Notes under the pieces: model-generated
Database searches by the model: none
Told to the model about the DNA's origin: nothing
What the model saw: the letters and a program-made list of their open reading frames with translations, nothing else
Shown here: positions 35,301-48,751 of the stretch, piece by piece
How the letters are laid out: every line of letters starts with the position of its first letter
Position numbering within the stretch: the stretch's first letter is position 1
Translations under genes and position numbers: made by a program
DNA from: Patagioenas fasciata
Lineage: Eukaryota; Chordata; Aves; Columbiformes; Columbidae
NCBI RefSeq assembly: GCF_037038585.1
Contig: NC_092520.1
Coordinates: 194,687,604-194,751,603 of the forward strand
Length of the DNA: 64,000 nucleotides
Direction: 5' to 3'

Positions 35301-38300
35301 ATTTAGACTCCAGGTAAGTGAAAGTTAGTAATTTAGTGCTGTGAATGTGCCTCAGTATTCTAATTAACTTGTTACTCGTTATAAACCTACTTTCTTTCTT
35401 TCTAGGAAAAAAAAAAGATCCCAGAGAAACAGTGCCACACATTTTTATGAAGGAAAATAAAAAAACGAAGGGACTTCAAGTGTTACACTACATTTATCAC
35501 ATAAATTATCCTCTATTCTTAATACAAACTGTGCACTGTAATTTATAGTCAACATGCAGTCACCTATTTTCCATTGCTGCTGAACTGGATTACCACCTGC
35601 CTTGACTCCATCATTTGGGAGGCTGCCAGCATTGTTACGATTTAATGCTATATCCCACTGTGTCAGCAAAGACATGCCTCTCCAGTCTCACTGTCAAATG
35701 AGTGCTTGTCAACATCCCTTAATTATTGCTATTATTAGGAATGAAGGTTAAATATATGTGGTCTGTGAATGGTAGTATCTATTGTCTGTTTTAGTTTTGT
35801 TAGGTTCAGTTGTACTACTAGGAAATAGAATAAAGATTTAATTGAAAGATGACTTTAGAGTCAGGTCTCTGAGTTTCTTTGTCATTGTTTGTAGTGAATT
35901 TTCTGCAAGCTGTGTTAACATTTACATACCCAAATGCTGGTATGGGAGGATGCAATTTCAGCAAACTAGGAAAAATATCTCAGAAAAAATAAGATAAAAC
36001 TTAAAGCCCGGGAGACTGTACAGGCACAAAACAATACAAGGGAAATTTTCCTTCTGAGCAGAATGAGGACTATAAGAGAGTTGGAAGGGGAGCACAGCTC
36101 CCATACCTGATGACTTGTTTTGTACCTAGGTGAATGGTTATTTCCAAGGACTGTGGCCTTATTGCTGTTTGACAGAAAATCATAGCTCAAAGAGTTTCTT
36201 ATGTCAGTGGAAATGAGTAAATTCTTGCAAAATTTTCTGAGACAAGGTCAAGTTGCCATATTTCTCATGTCCTATTTATTTCTATTATATATGTGGCCTA
36301 CAGGCTGGTCTTCAAAGAAGACAAAGTTTTAATTTTCATTGTCATGACATGCCACTAAAAGGGTGTTATAGTCACCTCAGTATCATACAAGGAACTGGCG
36401 TTTCAAGCATGTACATTACCTGTGCTGACACAGAGGCTCACCACAGAGTTGTTCAGCTCCTTTCTCTTTCCAACCTCTCTACCATTGGAGCTCCTTCTCT
36501 CGAGGTAGTTCCACCTTCTGTTTTTCTGTGTCTGGTGCTCACTAGATGTACTTTTTTTTAATTCTGCATTAGTTTTCTCCTCCATTCTTGAGTTCAACTG
36601 GCCCATGGAGGGAACTGAAAGTCACAGCCAGTGCAGGAGATATGAGAAAGAATTTAGTCAAGAATGAGGAGGGAAAAAAACATGTTAAATTCACTCAAGC
36701 TATCTTTCTAACAAATTGACTATCTGGCTAACTTCAGACACCTTCATCAGAAGCACAGTTTATGTCAAAATGAACTTCCCTCTCCACCCCACACTCTTTG
36801 TGTTCCTCTGTTCATCTCATCATCACTACACCTTTTCCTCCATTTATATTTTTGGGACTGCAGTATCTGTGAACTCAAGGAATTGATTGAACTTGTCAAT
36901 ATCAGTATAAAATTGTACTGTTCTCCAGTTGTACCAGGTTAAGTTCACTGTGTGATCACACAACCCTCTGATCTGGCAAAAAAGAGTGTGTTGCAGGAGC
37001 TTAATCAGACGTTGTGGGACTTCTCCCTGCAACCACAGCCTGAAGCTAGTTATACCACCAAGAGGTTGCAACACCTGAAAGATACGCACTGGTCCCAAGT
37101 AACAAGGTGATCCACAGCCCTCTACATTGCTATGGCACAGCCAGTGATCCCACCAGCAACCTGACTTCTTGCATACATAAATTAGGATACACTCAGGCAT
37201 TGTATCTTAGCAGGGAGACAGCAGAGAAAGTAAAAAGAGACAATTATTTAAACCATGTGCCAGTGGACTAGAAGAGATGCTTTAATTAGTTCCATGAAAG
37301 TTCCAGAAATAGCAGAAACTAACCTCACAGTCCTCGTAGTTTCTGACTTGATTAAAAAAAAATAAATAAATAAAAACCAAACTTAAAATGCAACCTGAGA
37401 AAGAGAAGGAATTGGAAAAAGTGCCAGATTTTTCCATAGTGGTCAAGTGTCCTATCTACTTGTTCTGAAACAGGGAGATCCACCTTCAACCTCTTTTTCA
37501 ATTAAAAGGCTCAAACCTCTATTTCCTTTTTTCTAACATGGTAGCACATATTTGGCTTGGTTTACAGGGAAGTTCAGATCAGTCAAGTAAACTGTTCTAG
37601 TTTCCATCATGGTTATTTTACTGACTATTACCTTCAATTTCTGTGCTCTTTCTCTACAGTAATATGGAAGGAAAATGAAAAATCCTAATACATCTGAAAC
37701 ATTTCAGGAATTTGAAAATAAAGTAACAAGTCTATAGTAATTATCTTCAAGGCTTATAATAAAATAAGCCATACAAATATTATTTTTCAATTAGGAATGT
37801 GTAGCTGACTTGACAGTGATTAGTTTGAAGGATATAGGAAATAAACAGAAGTTCATTTCATACATTGTGAATACACAACATTTAGAATAGATGAAGTAGG
37901 GAAAACAAACTAAAAGTATGCAATATTTTGTTAGCTGGTGTCCCTGAAGAATGGTTATCATGGGTGCTTTCATGTACACGTGTTACCATATTTTGAAAAC
38001 AGTATCTGCTTGTTCTGTCAAACTGACCTTATAAATTTGAACAGCCAAACATTTCCAAAATTTTGGCAGCTTTTGTAAATATTGAAAAATATATTTATAT
38101 TTGAACACTGATTAAGTCAAAAGTTATTGTTAATATTCAGAAGCCTTTATTTATTACCTAGACAACATATATTTCTCTTGGTGAAAACAAATATTCATGA
38201 TTTTGATGCATTAACTCTACCAGCCAATTAGTAGGTTCCCTAAGCTGGACTTTAAAATACCAGTTTCAATTAAAAATAAAGCTGAATCCTGGAAGCACTC

Positions 38301-40319
38301 CTTTCTTTCATTGAGGTTTAATCCTGCAGTTGATACCATTAATATTGCTTTCTCACTTATTCAATACCAGTGATATTTCTCTCATCCCGTGTACCACTGA
38401 GCCTACATGTAGTAATATTGAATATTTTTTTTAATATATATTAAATATAGAACCATCAGTAACTCACCCACATGTTTGGTAAAGCACTGAAAGTCATATG
38501 CATTGTGACTTTTAATATCACCAAGGTGAGAGAGGGTTTACAGCTGCAGGTGTTATAAGCTATTCACTTGAGGTTTTGACTCTCACCTCCCTCCCTCAAA
38601 ATACAAATACATTCCCTTTTCTAAGGTTTGATTGTTTGTTTGTTTTGTTTTATTTTCCCTGAAAGAGATTATGCTGAATTTGACAAGGAGAGAAAGTGTT
38701 GGTGCCTGCACTGGAACATTTGGAAAGCTGCACTTAGTCATTTATTACCTTTTTTAGTAAGATTTCAACCATTTTGTGCTGTTTCTCTGCCCTTTTAGAA
38801 AGTCCCAGAACTCCTCTCCGCTTATCTCAGCAGTTCTAGTTGGGGTCCTGCTAACTCCAGTTCCTCACCTTCCTGGGCACAACTTTCACATGTCTGTTGA
38901 GAGAGAGCTCTTAAATGCCACCATGAAGCAAATCTTCTGGGATGTTAAGTATACGTTCTTTTGTCCTTTCTCTAAAAATACAGTCTTGAGAGGAAAAAGT
39001 GTCTTTTTTGTTTTGTTTTGTTGTTGTTATTGTCATTGGAAGTGAACTGCGTATTGGTATGTTCTCTAAGCAAATGTTTCATTAATTTATAATTTCTTTC
39101 TCCACCTCCCACTTTTCTTGGCTTCTTTCAAATATTAGAAACTCCACTTGGCAGATTTTTCTCCTTTGGGTTTCTGAGAGCTGCAAGAAGATCACCTGCT
39201 TATTGAAAATGGGCCAGAGATCACTTATCCTCTGAATATTGAGGAAAAATAAATTCTTAATGAAAAATCTCAAATTTTTTTTTTTTTTTTCCTCTGCAGG
39301 GCATCTACCTCATTGCTTGATACCACTGTCACTCTTCTGTGCCTTTTATCTTATAAGTTATTCTGTTGTCATGGTTTTGTCTTCTGTTCAGAACTTCTTG
39401 GCAAGATTTCCAAAAATCACCAAAGAAAGTGTTTTGAACCTTTTGAATACAGTTTATAACTCTAAATTTAGATCTTTGCTCATTCAGTTCTAAAATACAA
39501 AATTAATGCATTGTTTCTACATTACTATATCATGTACTTTAGAAATAGATTCAAGTTTCACATTTTAGACACATAACAACTACTAAAACATTTTGGATTA
39601 AAAAAGAATTAAAAAAAAAAAGTTACAAATCAAGATAATTTTTAAATTCAAAAGATATTTTCATTCCTCCATGTGAAGCATACATGTTTGTGCAGGAAGG
39701 AGTAAAAAAGGAGAGTGAAGAGGGTTTCATCACCAAGTCTTGATTTGGATTGAACCACAGTGGTCTCTTAACAGTGTTTTGCACTCTAAAAGCACTAAAC
39801 ATTCACTAGGGTGATAGCCTGATTGCACTTGATTGAGTCCTGAGTAACCCTGCTGTCTATTTTAGCACAAATAATGTAAGGGAATGGAGTAATTAAAAAA
39901 AAATGAAGACTCCTCAGAGATACTGACAGCAGAACTACAGAAAGCACTGGTGTGGATGGAGCTTGTGCTGTTCTTGACCTGCTTTCCCCATTATTTGACC
40001 CAGAGAACACACTATGTCTGGGAGCATAGGCTACAGCCTCAATAACTCTTTACTAAACACACTTTCTTCATCTAGGGATTTTTTTATAGGAGTAAAATGA
40101 ATCCAACTAACATACAGAAACTTAAAAAAAAAAAAAAAAAAAAAGGACTATGATAGATTATTTTTCAGATGTTCTTCATTCTTCTTGACCATACAGCTGT
40201 CACCATGTTATGGGATTCCATTGTCTTCAGAATAGTTCATTTCGCCAACCTGCATAACTATAGTTTTCTGAGTTACAAATTTTACAATCCACATCTGCTA
40301 AGAGAAGTATAATTCTGCT

Positions 40320-40590
40320 CACATCTGTTGGGCTCGGATCAGAAGAAGGTGTTACTTATTAGGACAAGAGCGGCAGAAACAATGTATGTGCCGGTATTTC
40401 TTATCAAATTTCTTTCATCTAACTGTGTTTTGAAACACGATGCTCTGCACCGAAATCCACCAGAAACCAAAGCAGGTGTGAACAGAGCAATTATACTGCT
40501 TGTGTTATTCAGGGCACTCCTAATTTTAAATGCACTGTACCTTTTAATTCATTGTGTATCCTTCACTCACGGGTAGTCTGTCACAGGCTG
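40320..40590. other. CpG-bearing block, possible conserved element
   Basis: Six CpGs are spread over about 270 bp (CTCGGATC, AGCGGCAG, GCCGGTAT, ACACGATG, CACCGAAA, CACGGG) in otherwise CpG-poor DNA. An 82-codon frame (40328-40576) spans it but starts at TTG and has no recognisable domain. I regard it as a candidate conserved non-coding element, unproven. Confidence 0.22.
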
Positions 40591-41307
40591 TAACACATCA
40601 TTCATCTGTTTCCAACTGAGTCAGTGTTTTCCTCTATGTTCATTTATGGACTGATCCTAAGACTCACAAAGAACTTGTATCTGTGATGAAGTTCATTACA
40701 CTTCCTGGCAGGATCTAACACTTGATTATTTCTTCCTACCTTGCACATAGTACATCTGTCTATGTTTGCTCTCATTTTATTCCAGTGGTGTTCTGTAACT
40801 GTTATTGTTCCTGTTCCTGACTCCCCCTATGTTTAGCATACTTTCTGGTTTGTCACTTCCAGTTTTAAATGGAAATCTTGAGTGACAAATAATGTAAAAT
40901 GGTATGTAGTATCAAGACTTCCTGCAAATTTGATAACATCTCCAGTTATGCTTTGTAATTAATGTTTGTAGCCAGGTATCTGATGAGGTCCAAATAGCAT
41001 ATTTGGCTTGCACACTATTCTGATGGTAGCATAATGGAATGTAGGATGAACAGCAAATTTTGACTTATTCAGAATTTGTGATTTAATGCATTATGCTTTA
41101 GCATACATGTATTTTTTTTCTCACAAGATTTTTCAAAATACAAATGACCTTCACTAGTCAGCTTTGAATACCAGCTTTATTTTTGAATCTATCCATCCTC
41201 ATTAGTAGAACGTAAAACAACCTGCTGACATTACTATCAAACTTTGTTACCAATAAACAGATTGCTGCTCCTCTCTTATGAGTGAAGTGTATCACTCCAT
41301 CCGCAAC

Positions 41308-41790
41308 AGCCTCACTAGTGCTGAGTACAGGGATGATCACTTCCTTAGTCCTGCTGGCAACACTGTTTCTAATACAAGCCAGGTTACTGTTGGCCTTTTT
41401 GACCACCTGGGCACACTGCTGGCTCACATTCAGCTGGCTGTTGATCAACACTCCCAGATCCTTTTCCATCAGGCAGCTTTCCAGCCACTCTTCCCCGAGC
41501 CTGTGGTGTCGAATGGGATTGTTGTGATCCAAGTACAGGACCCGGCACCTGGCCTTGTTAAACCTCATACAATGGGCTTCAGCCCATCAAACCAGACTAT
41601 CCAGATCCCTCTGTAGAGCCTACTGCCTCTGCTTCTCACTCTCAAGCAGACTAACACTGCCTCCCAACTTGGCGTTATCTACAAACTTTGATGAGGGTGC
41701 ACTCAATCCCCTCATCCAGTTTGCTGATAAAGATATTAAACAGAACTGGACCCAATACTAAGCCCTGGGAAAACCATTCATGACCAGCCA
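41308..41790 (-). mobile_element. internal CR1 fragment lacking both ends
   Basis: The minus strand encodes decayed CR1 reverse-transcriptase sequence: [17 protein letters not shown] and then [17 protein letters not shown] in one frame (41158-41568), preceded by ITLFADNAKL-type remnants up to 41790. CR1 homology stops at about 41308, near the codons that precede VRPHLEYC, so the usual 3' end and 8-bp repeat are missing. Loss of the 3' end implies a later deletion or rearrangement, because CR1 truncation at insertion affects the 5' end. The open frame running down to 41158 leaves CR1 and enters unrelated sequence. Confidence 0.88.
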
Positions 41791-44604
41791 TCTTCTTATT
41801 ACAAATGGTCTAACTACCTGAGCTAAGACAAACATTTGCTTCTCTGCAGAAGCAAAACCACAGACACTGTTGCACTAATGAACATATAATTTCAGGTTCA
41901 GTTCCACTAATATTCATTGATATCTGCAGGCTTTAACTGATTTTGAGGACAGAGTCTAAATAGACAAGAAAAGGTTAAGAAAAAGCTAGAGAAAGGTGGT
42001 CTGATATGACCAATTATTTCCATTTAGTCAGTTGTATCTGGAGAATCAGAAAACTCTGGTGTTGTAATAAAATTTTTATACTTCAGTAATCATTTTATAC
42101 TTCGGTGAAATTCTGAGTAAATGTCTGCAGGACTCAAGAATTAGCTCTTAACAGACATCTTTTATTTGTATAAATGTTCTTGCTTTTCATTTAAAAGAAA
42201 CATTGTAATTATCATTTTTGGTTTTATTAGCATTCTTAAAAGTAGAAGGAAAAATATAAATGCTGCTTAGCCTACGATAGAGACTATTAGGCTCAAAATA
42301 ATCTGACTTCTTTTGGCATCAAAAATAATGGAATTTTCTCAGTCTTTGCTAGAGAAGAGTTGTATATCTCTGCATGTGTCTTAGATAACTCACATTGGAT
42401 GAAATGGACATCTGGCTGCCATGATCACAATTCAAGCTGACATGTCAGTCATTAAGATAACTAGTGGAACTAGAAGTTGACTCAGATATGAAGCAGCATA
42501 AGAGTAGTTGTTACTATAGTATGTGGTGATGTAGTATTTATTTCAGATTTTTAAAAATTTATTTATATAGCCATCTATAGAGATAGTTTTGAACAGATAT
42601 TTTTTGTTCCCTCAGAAGTGATGCGAACCCTTTTCCAACTTCAAAGGAAAGATTTACATAGAAAAATTCCCCTAATCGGGCAAAACCTTAACACTCACAA
42701 AGGTCTGTCTCTCCAGTTGTATTACTCACTGCTTAGGATTTCATTCACTGCTTTGAACACTTGAAGACCACATCAGTTACTGGAAAAAATTCAGCTCTCA
42801 ATAATACCATCATTTGCAGCACAAGTTGCTAACTACTAATGATGTGCTTGGTTCAGTAAACTTGGAAACTTTGGTTCTACATTGAAGAATATTTTACAGT
42901 CAAGGTGTATTTTGTATTCTGTCCATAATGCCCCTTATCCAAAGACTCCACATGTCTTTCTGTAAAAAAACACTTCATCCTGGGGTAGGTTTTCTGTTCA
43001 AGATCACTGACATGACAGAGGATACACATACACTCTCTCTCTGCATGGAGACTTGACTTTTCTTTGCTTGTTTCCATTAAGTCTACAGGAAGCTATGCAG
43101 GCTGCAAAAAACATGGAGGTTCTCCAAACATGCATACAGTATGACTGGTCCTTTTCACTCTCACTAGATGGTGCTGCAGAGCAGTTTTCTGAAAAATAAA
43201 CAAACAAACATGAATACAAAGCAAATTGTTTCCAGAAATTGCTCGTTTACATTTCAGTTTTATCATTGGTAAAATACTAGGACAACTATTCAGAGTAGAA
43301 AAAAATCCTAGGCAATGTAAGTGTAATGGAATTGGGATTCATAGATAGTCCAGATCTCTAAAGTAAAGTTCTTCACAGATTTTATGTGTGAAATGAATTG
43401 TAAATTAGAGGACTAAAATACTAGGATTGTAATAAGAATTTTTCAGCACAAATTTGTCATTGTGTGTTATAGTGTTCTGAAATGGGAAATTATTAGTTCT
43501 TTCATTGTATACCCAAGTTAGTATCATTGTAAAAGTCCTCAACAGCATGGTGTCTTTCCAAGTTAACTATGTGGGATTCAGAATTAGGATTTTCTGTAGG
43601 CAGTCTTTAAGATTTCTCTCTGAAATTCTCTAATGGTCAGTAACCACAAGAACGCAATGTTTTCATTCAGAAACATAGGAGGAGAATGTGCCTTCTATAA
43701 TGTAATAGTTATACCAAAAGGCTAGGACAGATTTCCAGCAACTGGGAGGTTAAGATATCCTGTCTTCAACCTGATAGTGTGCAAACCCTTCTCCATGCAG
43801 AATGCTAGAGAGCCAGGGAGGGAAAAGGGGGAAGGGATGCAAGCGCTCATCCCATTGCTGGGAACTTGTGAGTCATGGAAGACTGGGCATAAAATATAGC
43901 TTCATGTTGTAGCTTATTGATAAAAATATTTGCTGGGAAGAAGTTTGAGGAAAATCAGAATAATTCTGGATTCTGATCTGAACATTGCTTATGCCATTTT
44001 CTTTAAACAGTCTTAGATAAGATATGAAAGTTGATGAGGACAAGGACTGGAGTTCAGATTTTTTGGAGAAGCATCTTCACCACCGATGCACATGCACAGG
44101 CTCTCCCTTGTGTTCTCTTCCCCATCTTGCAGCTGCATCCCAAGAGAAAAAAGCTGATTTCTACCTTTTCCAATTGGTATATGAAAGGAAAGGAGGACCT
44201 CAGGCCTTACATTTTAATTTCCATAGATCTGTCTAATGCAGGGCTAGCAGTAGATATATGGGAGAAATCTGAGATGCACATATTTTTCTTTAGCATATCT
44301 AATGGATGTGTCCCTTGTTTAGTATGTTGTGCATGTGCATCCAATTCTGAGGTACCTAACATACTATACAGAGAATATAGGTATTTCATTCACATCCTAT
44401 TCTAGTAACTGGGAACCTATCAAGAAAAATAACTGAATGGGTATGAAATGCTGACAAAGAAATTTTAGATGAAACACCAGAAAAAATCCTGTCTGTAAAT
44501 TTTATTTATTTATAAATAACATTCTAAAAAGAAAAAAAAAAATCCATCTACTGGATTCCCTCTTTAAAATTAAGCATGTCAAATCCATCAGACTAGCACT
44601 GGTG

Positions 44605-44660
44605 GGTTTGGTTTGGTTTGGTTTGGTGTTTTTTTGGTGGTGGTGGTGGGTTTTTGTGTG
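44605..44660 (+). repeat. (GGTTT)n and (GGT)n tract
   Basis: Four to five GGTTT units are followed by a T-run and TGG repeats, just upstream of the large TTTTC array. Low-complexity sequence; the open frames over it are artefacts. Confidence 0.85.
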
Positions 44661-44677
44661 TTGTTCTTCTTTTCTTC

Positions 44678-44817
44678 TTTTCTTTTCTTTTCTTTTCTTT
44701 TCTTTTCTTTTCTTTTCTTTTCTTTTCTTTTCTTTTCTTTTCTTTTCTTTTCTTTTCTTTTCTTTTCTTTTCTTTTCTTTTCTTTTCTTTTCTTTTCTTT
44801 TCTTTTCTTTTCTTTTC
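44678..44817 (+). repeat. (TTTTC)28 pentanucleotide microsatellite
   Basis: About 140 bp of uninterrupted TTTTC repeats (AAAAG on the other strand), 28 copies by counting. All three plus-strand frames and one minus-strand frame are open across it only because the unit contains no stop. A pure polypurine/polypyrimidine tract of this length can adopt triplex structures and is prone to length change. Confidence 0.97.
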
Positions 44818-46433
44818 CTTCTGTAAACTCCTAACTGTTCTGAGTACAATTTACTGTACATCTCAGGTGTAATTCTCTCTTTTGTGCTTGTGTTGTTAGT
44901 CTTTTTCTTTTAGAAACACAGGATTAAATATTAATAAGCTATCTAGCATGTCTATTCAGTACCAATCTGACAGTCTATACTGAAGTCAGGGTTAAAATCA
45001 GTTTAAGGAAAACTGACAGTATGTCTAATATTTGTGGGAGGTTAAGTATTAGGAAATACATTGCGTATCTTTGCACTGGCACACAGGGGAAAAATGATAC
45101 TTCCTTGCATGTACAATACCAATACAAATGCACACACAATGCAGGTACATGTAAAGCAGATGCACATATGTCTGGTGTAAGAATGACTACACAGAAGCTG
45201 ATTTCTCCCTATTGCCTGTTTTAAATCTGATTCTCTTAATTGCCTGCTGGCTGTGAGCTGGAATAAGGCTGTCAATGGAAACAGCTAAAACAGATTCATT
45301 CCCTGATTTAATAAGGATGGTTCAGTACACATCATCTGCAGCATACATTTATTCAGGCCCTTTTCTAATTGGTCTGTTCAGTTTGTAGAAGATTACATAA
45401 TTTTAGTTAAATTATATGAAAGGAACAGACCAAATAAGATAGACAAAGGGAGAGATTATTAATTTATATTTCATTTTAATTCACCTAAATGTAGTTAGAT
45501 ATTTTGAAATGTTTAAAGTTAAAATGAAAGACAAATGAGAATTGCTTTGATTTACTTCTATCTTAATTACAAACAGCTATCACCCACTGGAGTCTGGAGC
45601 ATAAAGAAACTGTGTAAACTAAGAAAGAGGCCATGCTGACATTAAAATAATAAAAGGAATGCTAGTTTGAAAATCTACGGTTTAAAAAAAGTTAGGATTT
45701 CAACTGACACATTCACACCAAATTATAACACCTGTCGTATTTCTTTTGAAAATGAAGAAGGCCATAAGTAATCCATCTCCCAGAATTACACACCAAATAT
45801 CCATTCAGGTATTTCTTAAAGTCTTCATGAGTAGGATCCTGCTTCAGTAACTGCATATTTAAAAGCAAATTTAATCCTACTGCAAAACTGGTGATGCTTT
45901 GTGTAACAAATTCTCAGGCTCAATCTAATGGTGATGTTTTGTGCAAAATATCCCTGACTTAAGCTGCAGACAGATCCTGGTTCATGTGACAAAAGCGAAG
46001 TCAGACCTGCCTTTCTTAGCCCTCTAACATAGTTAAATACATAACATGCTTAGCCTACATATATATAGAGAAAGAAGAATGTCACTTAAGGATGCCAGTT
46101 ATGTCCACATGAGGAAAAGGAGAGGTACCAAGGCTACGTCTGACCATAGAGGCTAATTTCTTTCACTTTTATCTGTTCCTTCATTTGTATAACAGTGTTT
46201 CCTTCCTTGGATACTTTGGAGGTGCCTAGAAGTGGGACTTTGAAATACCTGTATCCCTAAGTTACAAGTTTGGAAAATTTTTATTAATTGGGAAAAAAAC
46301 TTTCTGTTCCATGGAGTGTTACCACTTTATTCTACACCTCCTTCCACATTAGTAGGAAGCAGTAGTGTAGTACAGTTGATCTTAGAAGTATGTGACAATA
46401 TTAACTAATTCCTAGATACTTTACAACTAAAGT

Positions 46434-46458
46434 AAAAAAAAAAAAAAAAAAAAAAAAA
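46434..46458 (+). repeat. poly(A) tract
   Basis: A run of 25 A with no recognisable retroposed gene upstream. Confidence 0.85.
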
Positions 46459-46650
46459 TTTGAAGAACTAACCACATTATGCAATCATGGTTCTGTTCTG
46501 TACACTCTACGTTCTCAGTGAACCACAGGGATTTAAAGTACTGGTAATATAATTTCAGAGGTAGTAAAGTCTTGGAGGAAATGCAGGAGATTTTCAACTA
46601 CTTACTAACAGAAAACCTATGATATTTAAAAATATTTGATAAACAGTTGA

Positions 46651-46752
46651 GATTTTAATATCCAGAAGACAATGTTTTGTGGATTATTTTGGGATTTGGA
46701 TGATTTTAATATTCAGAAGACAATGTTCTGTGGATTATTTTGAGATTTGGAT
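46651..46752 (+). repeat. 51-bp tandem duplication
   Basis: Two adjacent units, 46651-46701 and 46702-46752, begin GATTTTAATATYCAGAAGAC. They differ at three positions, all transitions. It is a fairly recent local duplication of AT-rich sequence. Confidence 0.95.
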
Positions 46753-47556
46753 GGTGTTGTTTTTTTTTGTTTTGTTTTTTTTAGGTGAAAGGGAAAAGTT
46801 CAAAATGCCTTGTCCCACATATTCTTGACATGCCTATGCTTTTCCCTTCTCTAGTATTTAACTGTTGCTATGTCCAGTGATGATTATTAAGTGTAGCAGA
46901 GTACCATTTCTTCTAAAATGAAATGATGAAGAATTCTGACAATTCTGTTTTCGCTGATATATTTCAAAATCAGTTGTCTTTTCAAACATACAGCAGCACC
47001 TTCTCTGAACCATTCAGGTTTTCTAAAGATCTATGTCCTGCCTCGCTTTTATCTACACAAGTATGAAAGAGACATATTTTTTATTTTAAATGAGGTTCCA
47101 CCATTGCATGTATACTTAAAAATGCCCATTTGTGCAACTACATGATTGGAATAGATAAAAAACTCTGGTAATAAATTAATTAACTGAATGCAATTCCAAA
47201 AATTTATGTAGTTTTTATTTTATGTGATTACGTTGAAAGCATTGTCTATAAGTGAAGATTTTTGCACAAAAAACTTTGCTGTGCGGGATGCAGGCTTTGG
47301 TATAAACACTGTGCTCCTTTTACATATCCTTCTTGCACATAACAGAGTTTGACACCATTGATGTATATGGCTTGTTTCAAGAGGCCTTGATGTCAATAGG
47401 AGCTTTTCCAAATACCTAAATGGATATAGGAAGAAGAGGACTTGTTCCATATTTAGCCAATATATCCTGTTAAAAGACTCAAAGAATGGTTTACCAGCTG
47501 TTCTGCAGGATGCTGGCCTTTTTTATTAAATTATGTACTTTCCTTTTGTGTTACAG

Positions 47557-47642
47557 CATTAGGACAATTACCTAAAAGAATGTGTTGCAGTGCCTTCAGG
47601 CCACAACATACGCTACAGGATTCCCCTATAGACATTCCACAG
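47557..47642 (+). other. candidate 86-bp internal exon
   Basis: Seen: a pyrimidine-rich stretch ending TTTTGTGTTACAG, then 86 bp, then CAG|GTAGAG, a good donor. One frame (two bases, then TTA at 47559) is open for all 28 codons and ends exactly on CAG at the donor; the other two frames have stops. The peptide includes LGQLPKRMCCSAF and QDSPIDIPQ and matches nothing I know. Decoy exons of this size are common in long introns, so this is only a candidate. Confidence 0.2.
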
Positions 47643-48656
47643 GTAGAGGACAAACACTGTGTAATTGAGCTGTAGGGAATGACTTGCCACAGCAAATTAC
47701 CTAGGGAAACTGTTCAGCTTTCTATACCCACTTTTAAGAGTAAAATACTTCTCAACAGGGAACAAAGGACTGTGTAAAGGCAACAAGAACTTTAAATTTA
47801 ATTTTCACAGCTGACTGTAAGAGACTAAAAGCTCCAGTCCATGAGTTCATTACGTAGCTTTTGCCAGAATAAAATGACTTTAGACCAGGTATTATGGGAC
47901 TGAACTGCATCTAACTCCTAGGGAGGGCAGTCCTACCAGATCAGACTGACCTAGTGTATTTGAGTTTGGAACTGTCTGCCTATACTCATCTACATATAAA
48001 TTTTAAAAAGGCCACCTTCTGCAGTTGTGAGAGTCCATTGTCACAAAAACATCAACATTTACATGTGAAAATAACCCTTTGGAAAGGGAGGGGAAGTGGT
48101 AAGAAATTTTTGATGGCAAAGAACAAATCTGAAAAAAAATCAATCTGAAACCCTATTAAACTAGCGATGAGCAGGAGTGAAAAGTCTAATAGCCCTAATG
48201 TAAGCAGAATTCATCACACAAGTCTCTCTGTGACTCTTACCAAATAGCAATGCCTCATTTCTCATTGAAGTGTACCCTGTAAGTTCATGTGTCTCAAAAT
48301 ATCAATTTAATGATTTCAAAACCATCATAGGTGTTGACTACAGCTTTTGGAAGATCTTTGGCAACCTGGGGTAAAATACTTTAATTACACTTCAGCATTT
48401 TCTGATAGTACTGCCATTTACATCCAAAATATAGTTTGATCTTTCATCACTGAAGGAAGACATAAGAGAAAGAAATAGAAAAGCTTGACCAGTCATATGA
48501 AGTGGCATTTTTTTTGACATCCTTGATGCTTTCATCCAACAAGCAGCTCTCAACCCTGACAACATTTCCCAAATGAGCCGGTTGTTGGTGCATGGCTGTG
48601 ACTTAACACAAATTGCTTGCACATCAGGAACTAAAATCCTTTTTCCTGTTTTTCAG

Positions 48657-48751
48657 AGTTTGTAAATGATGAAATCCCGGAGCCCGATGTTTTCCTGAGT
48701 GAGAAACGTATCATCCTTCCGGAAGCAGACAGGCTTGTTTTGTGTCATTAA
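48657..48751 (+). other. candidate short terminal exon or conserved element
   Basis: Seen: CCTGTTTTTCAG at 48645-48656, then about 95 bp with unusually dense CpG (CCCGGAGCCCGATG, AAACGT, TTCCGG) and a frame from 48659 reading FVNDEIPEPDVFLSEKR... to TAA at 48749-48751. The other two plus frames have stops. On the minus strand a second strong acceptor-like tract (TTTTTTCTCTCCAG, ending at 48764) precedes another open frame that ends at TGA near 48656. The strand is thus ambiguous and I recognise no family. CpG retention argues for constraint; coding status is unproven. Confidence 0.25.

Larger units (their letters stand above)
29816..41307. other. long non-coding stretch
   Basis: About 11.5 kb with no supported gene. 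It contains A-runs, an ordinary AT-rich background and a few blocks with more CpG than the surroundings (32135-32310, 32620-32710, 40320-40590) that are listed separately as possible conserved elements. Open frames are short, unrelated to each other and without known domains. Confidence 0.5.

Noticed and set aside
38776..39045. Possible exon after a TTCTCTGCCCTTTTAG acceptor-like tract
   Set aside because: Two frames are partly open, the donor is poor and the peptide is not protein-like; this is a common decoy pattern.
44502..44872. Long open frames rich in Lys/Glu/Arg or Phe/Leu/Ser
   Set aside because: They are translations of the TTTTC/AAAAG microsatellite, whose unit contains no stop codon.
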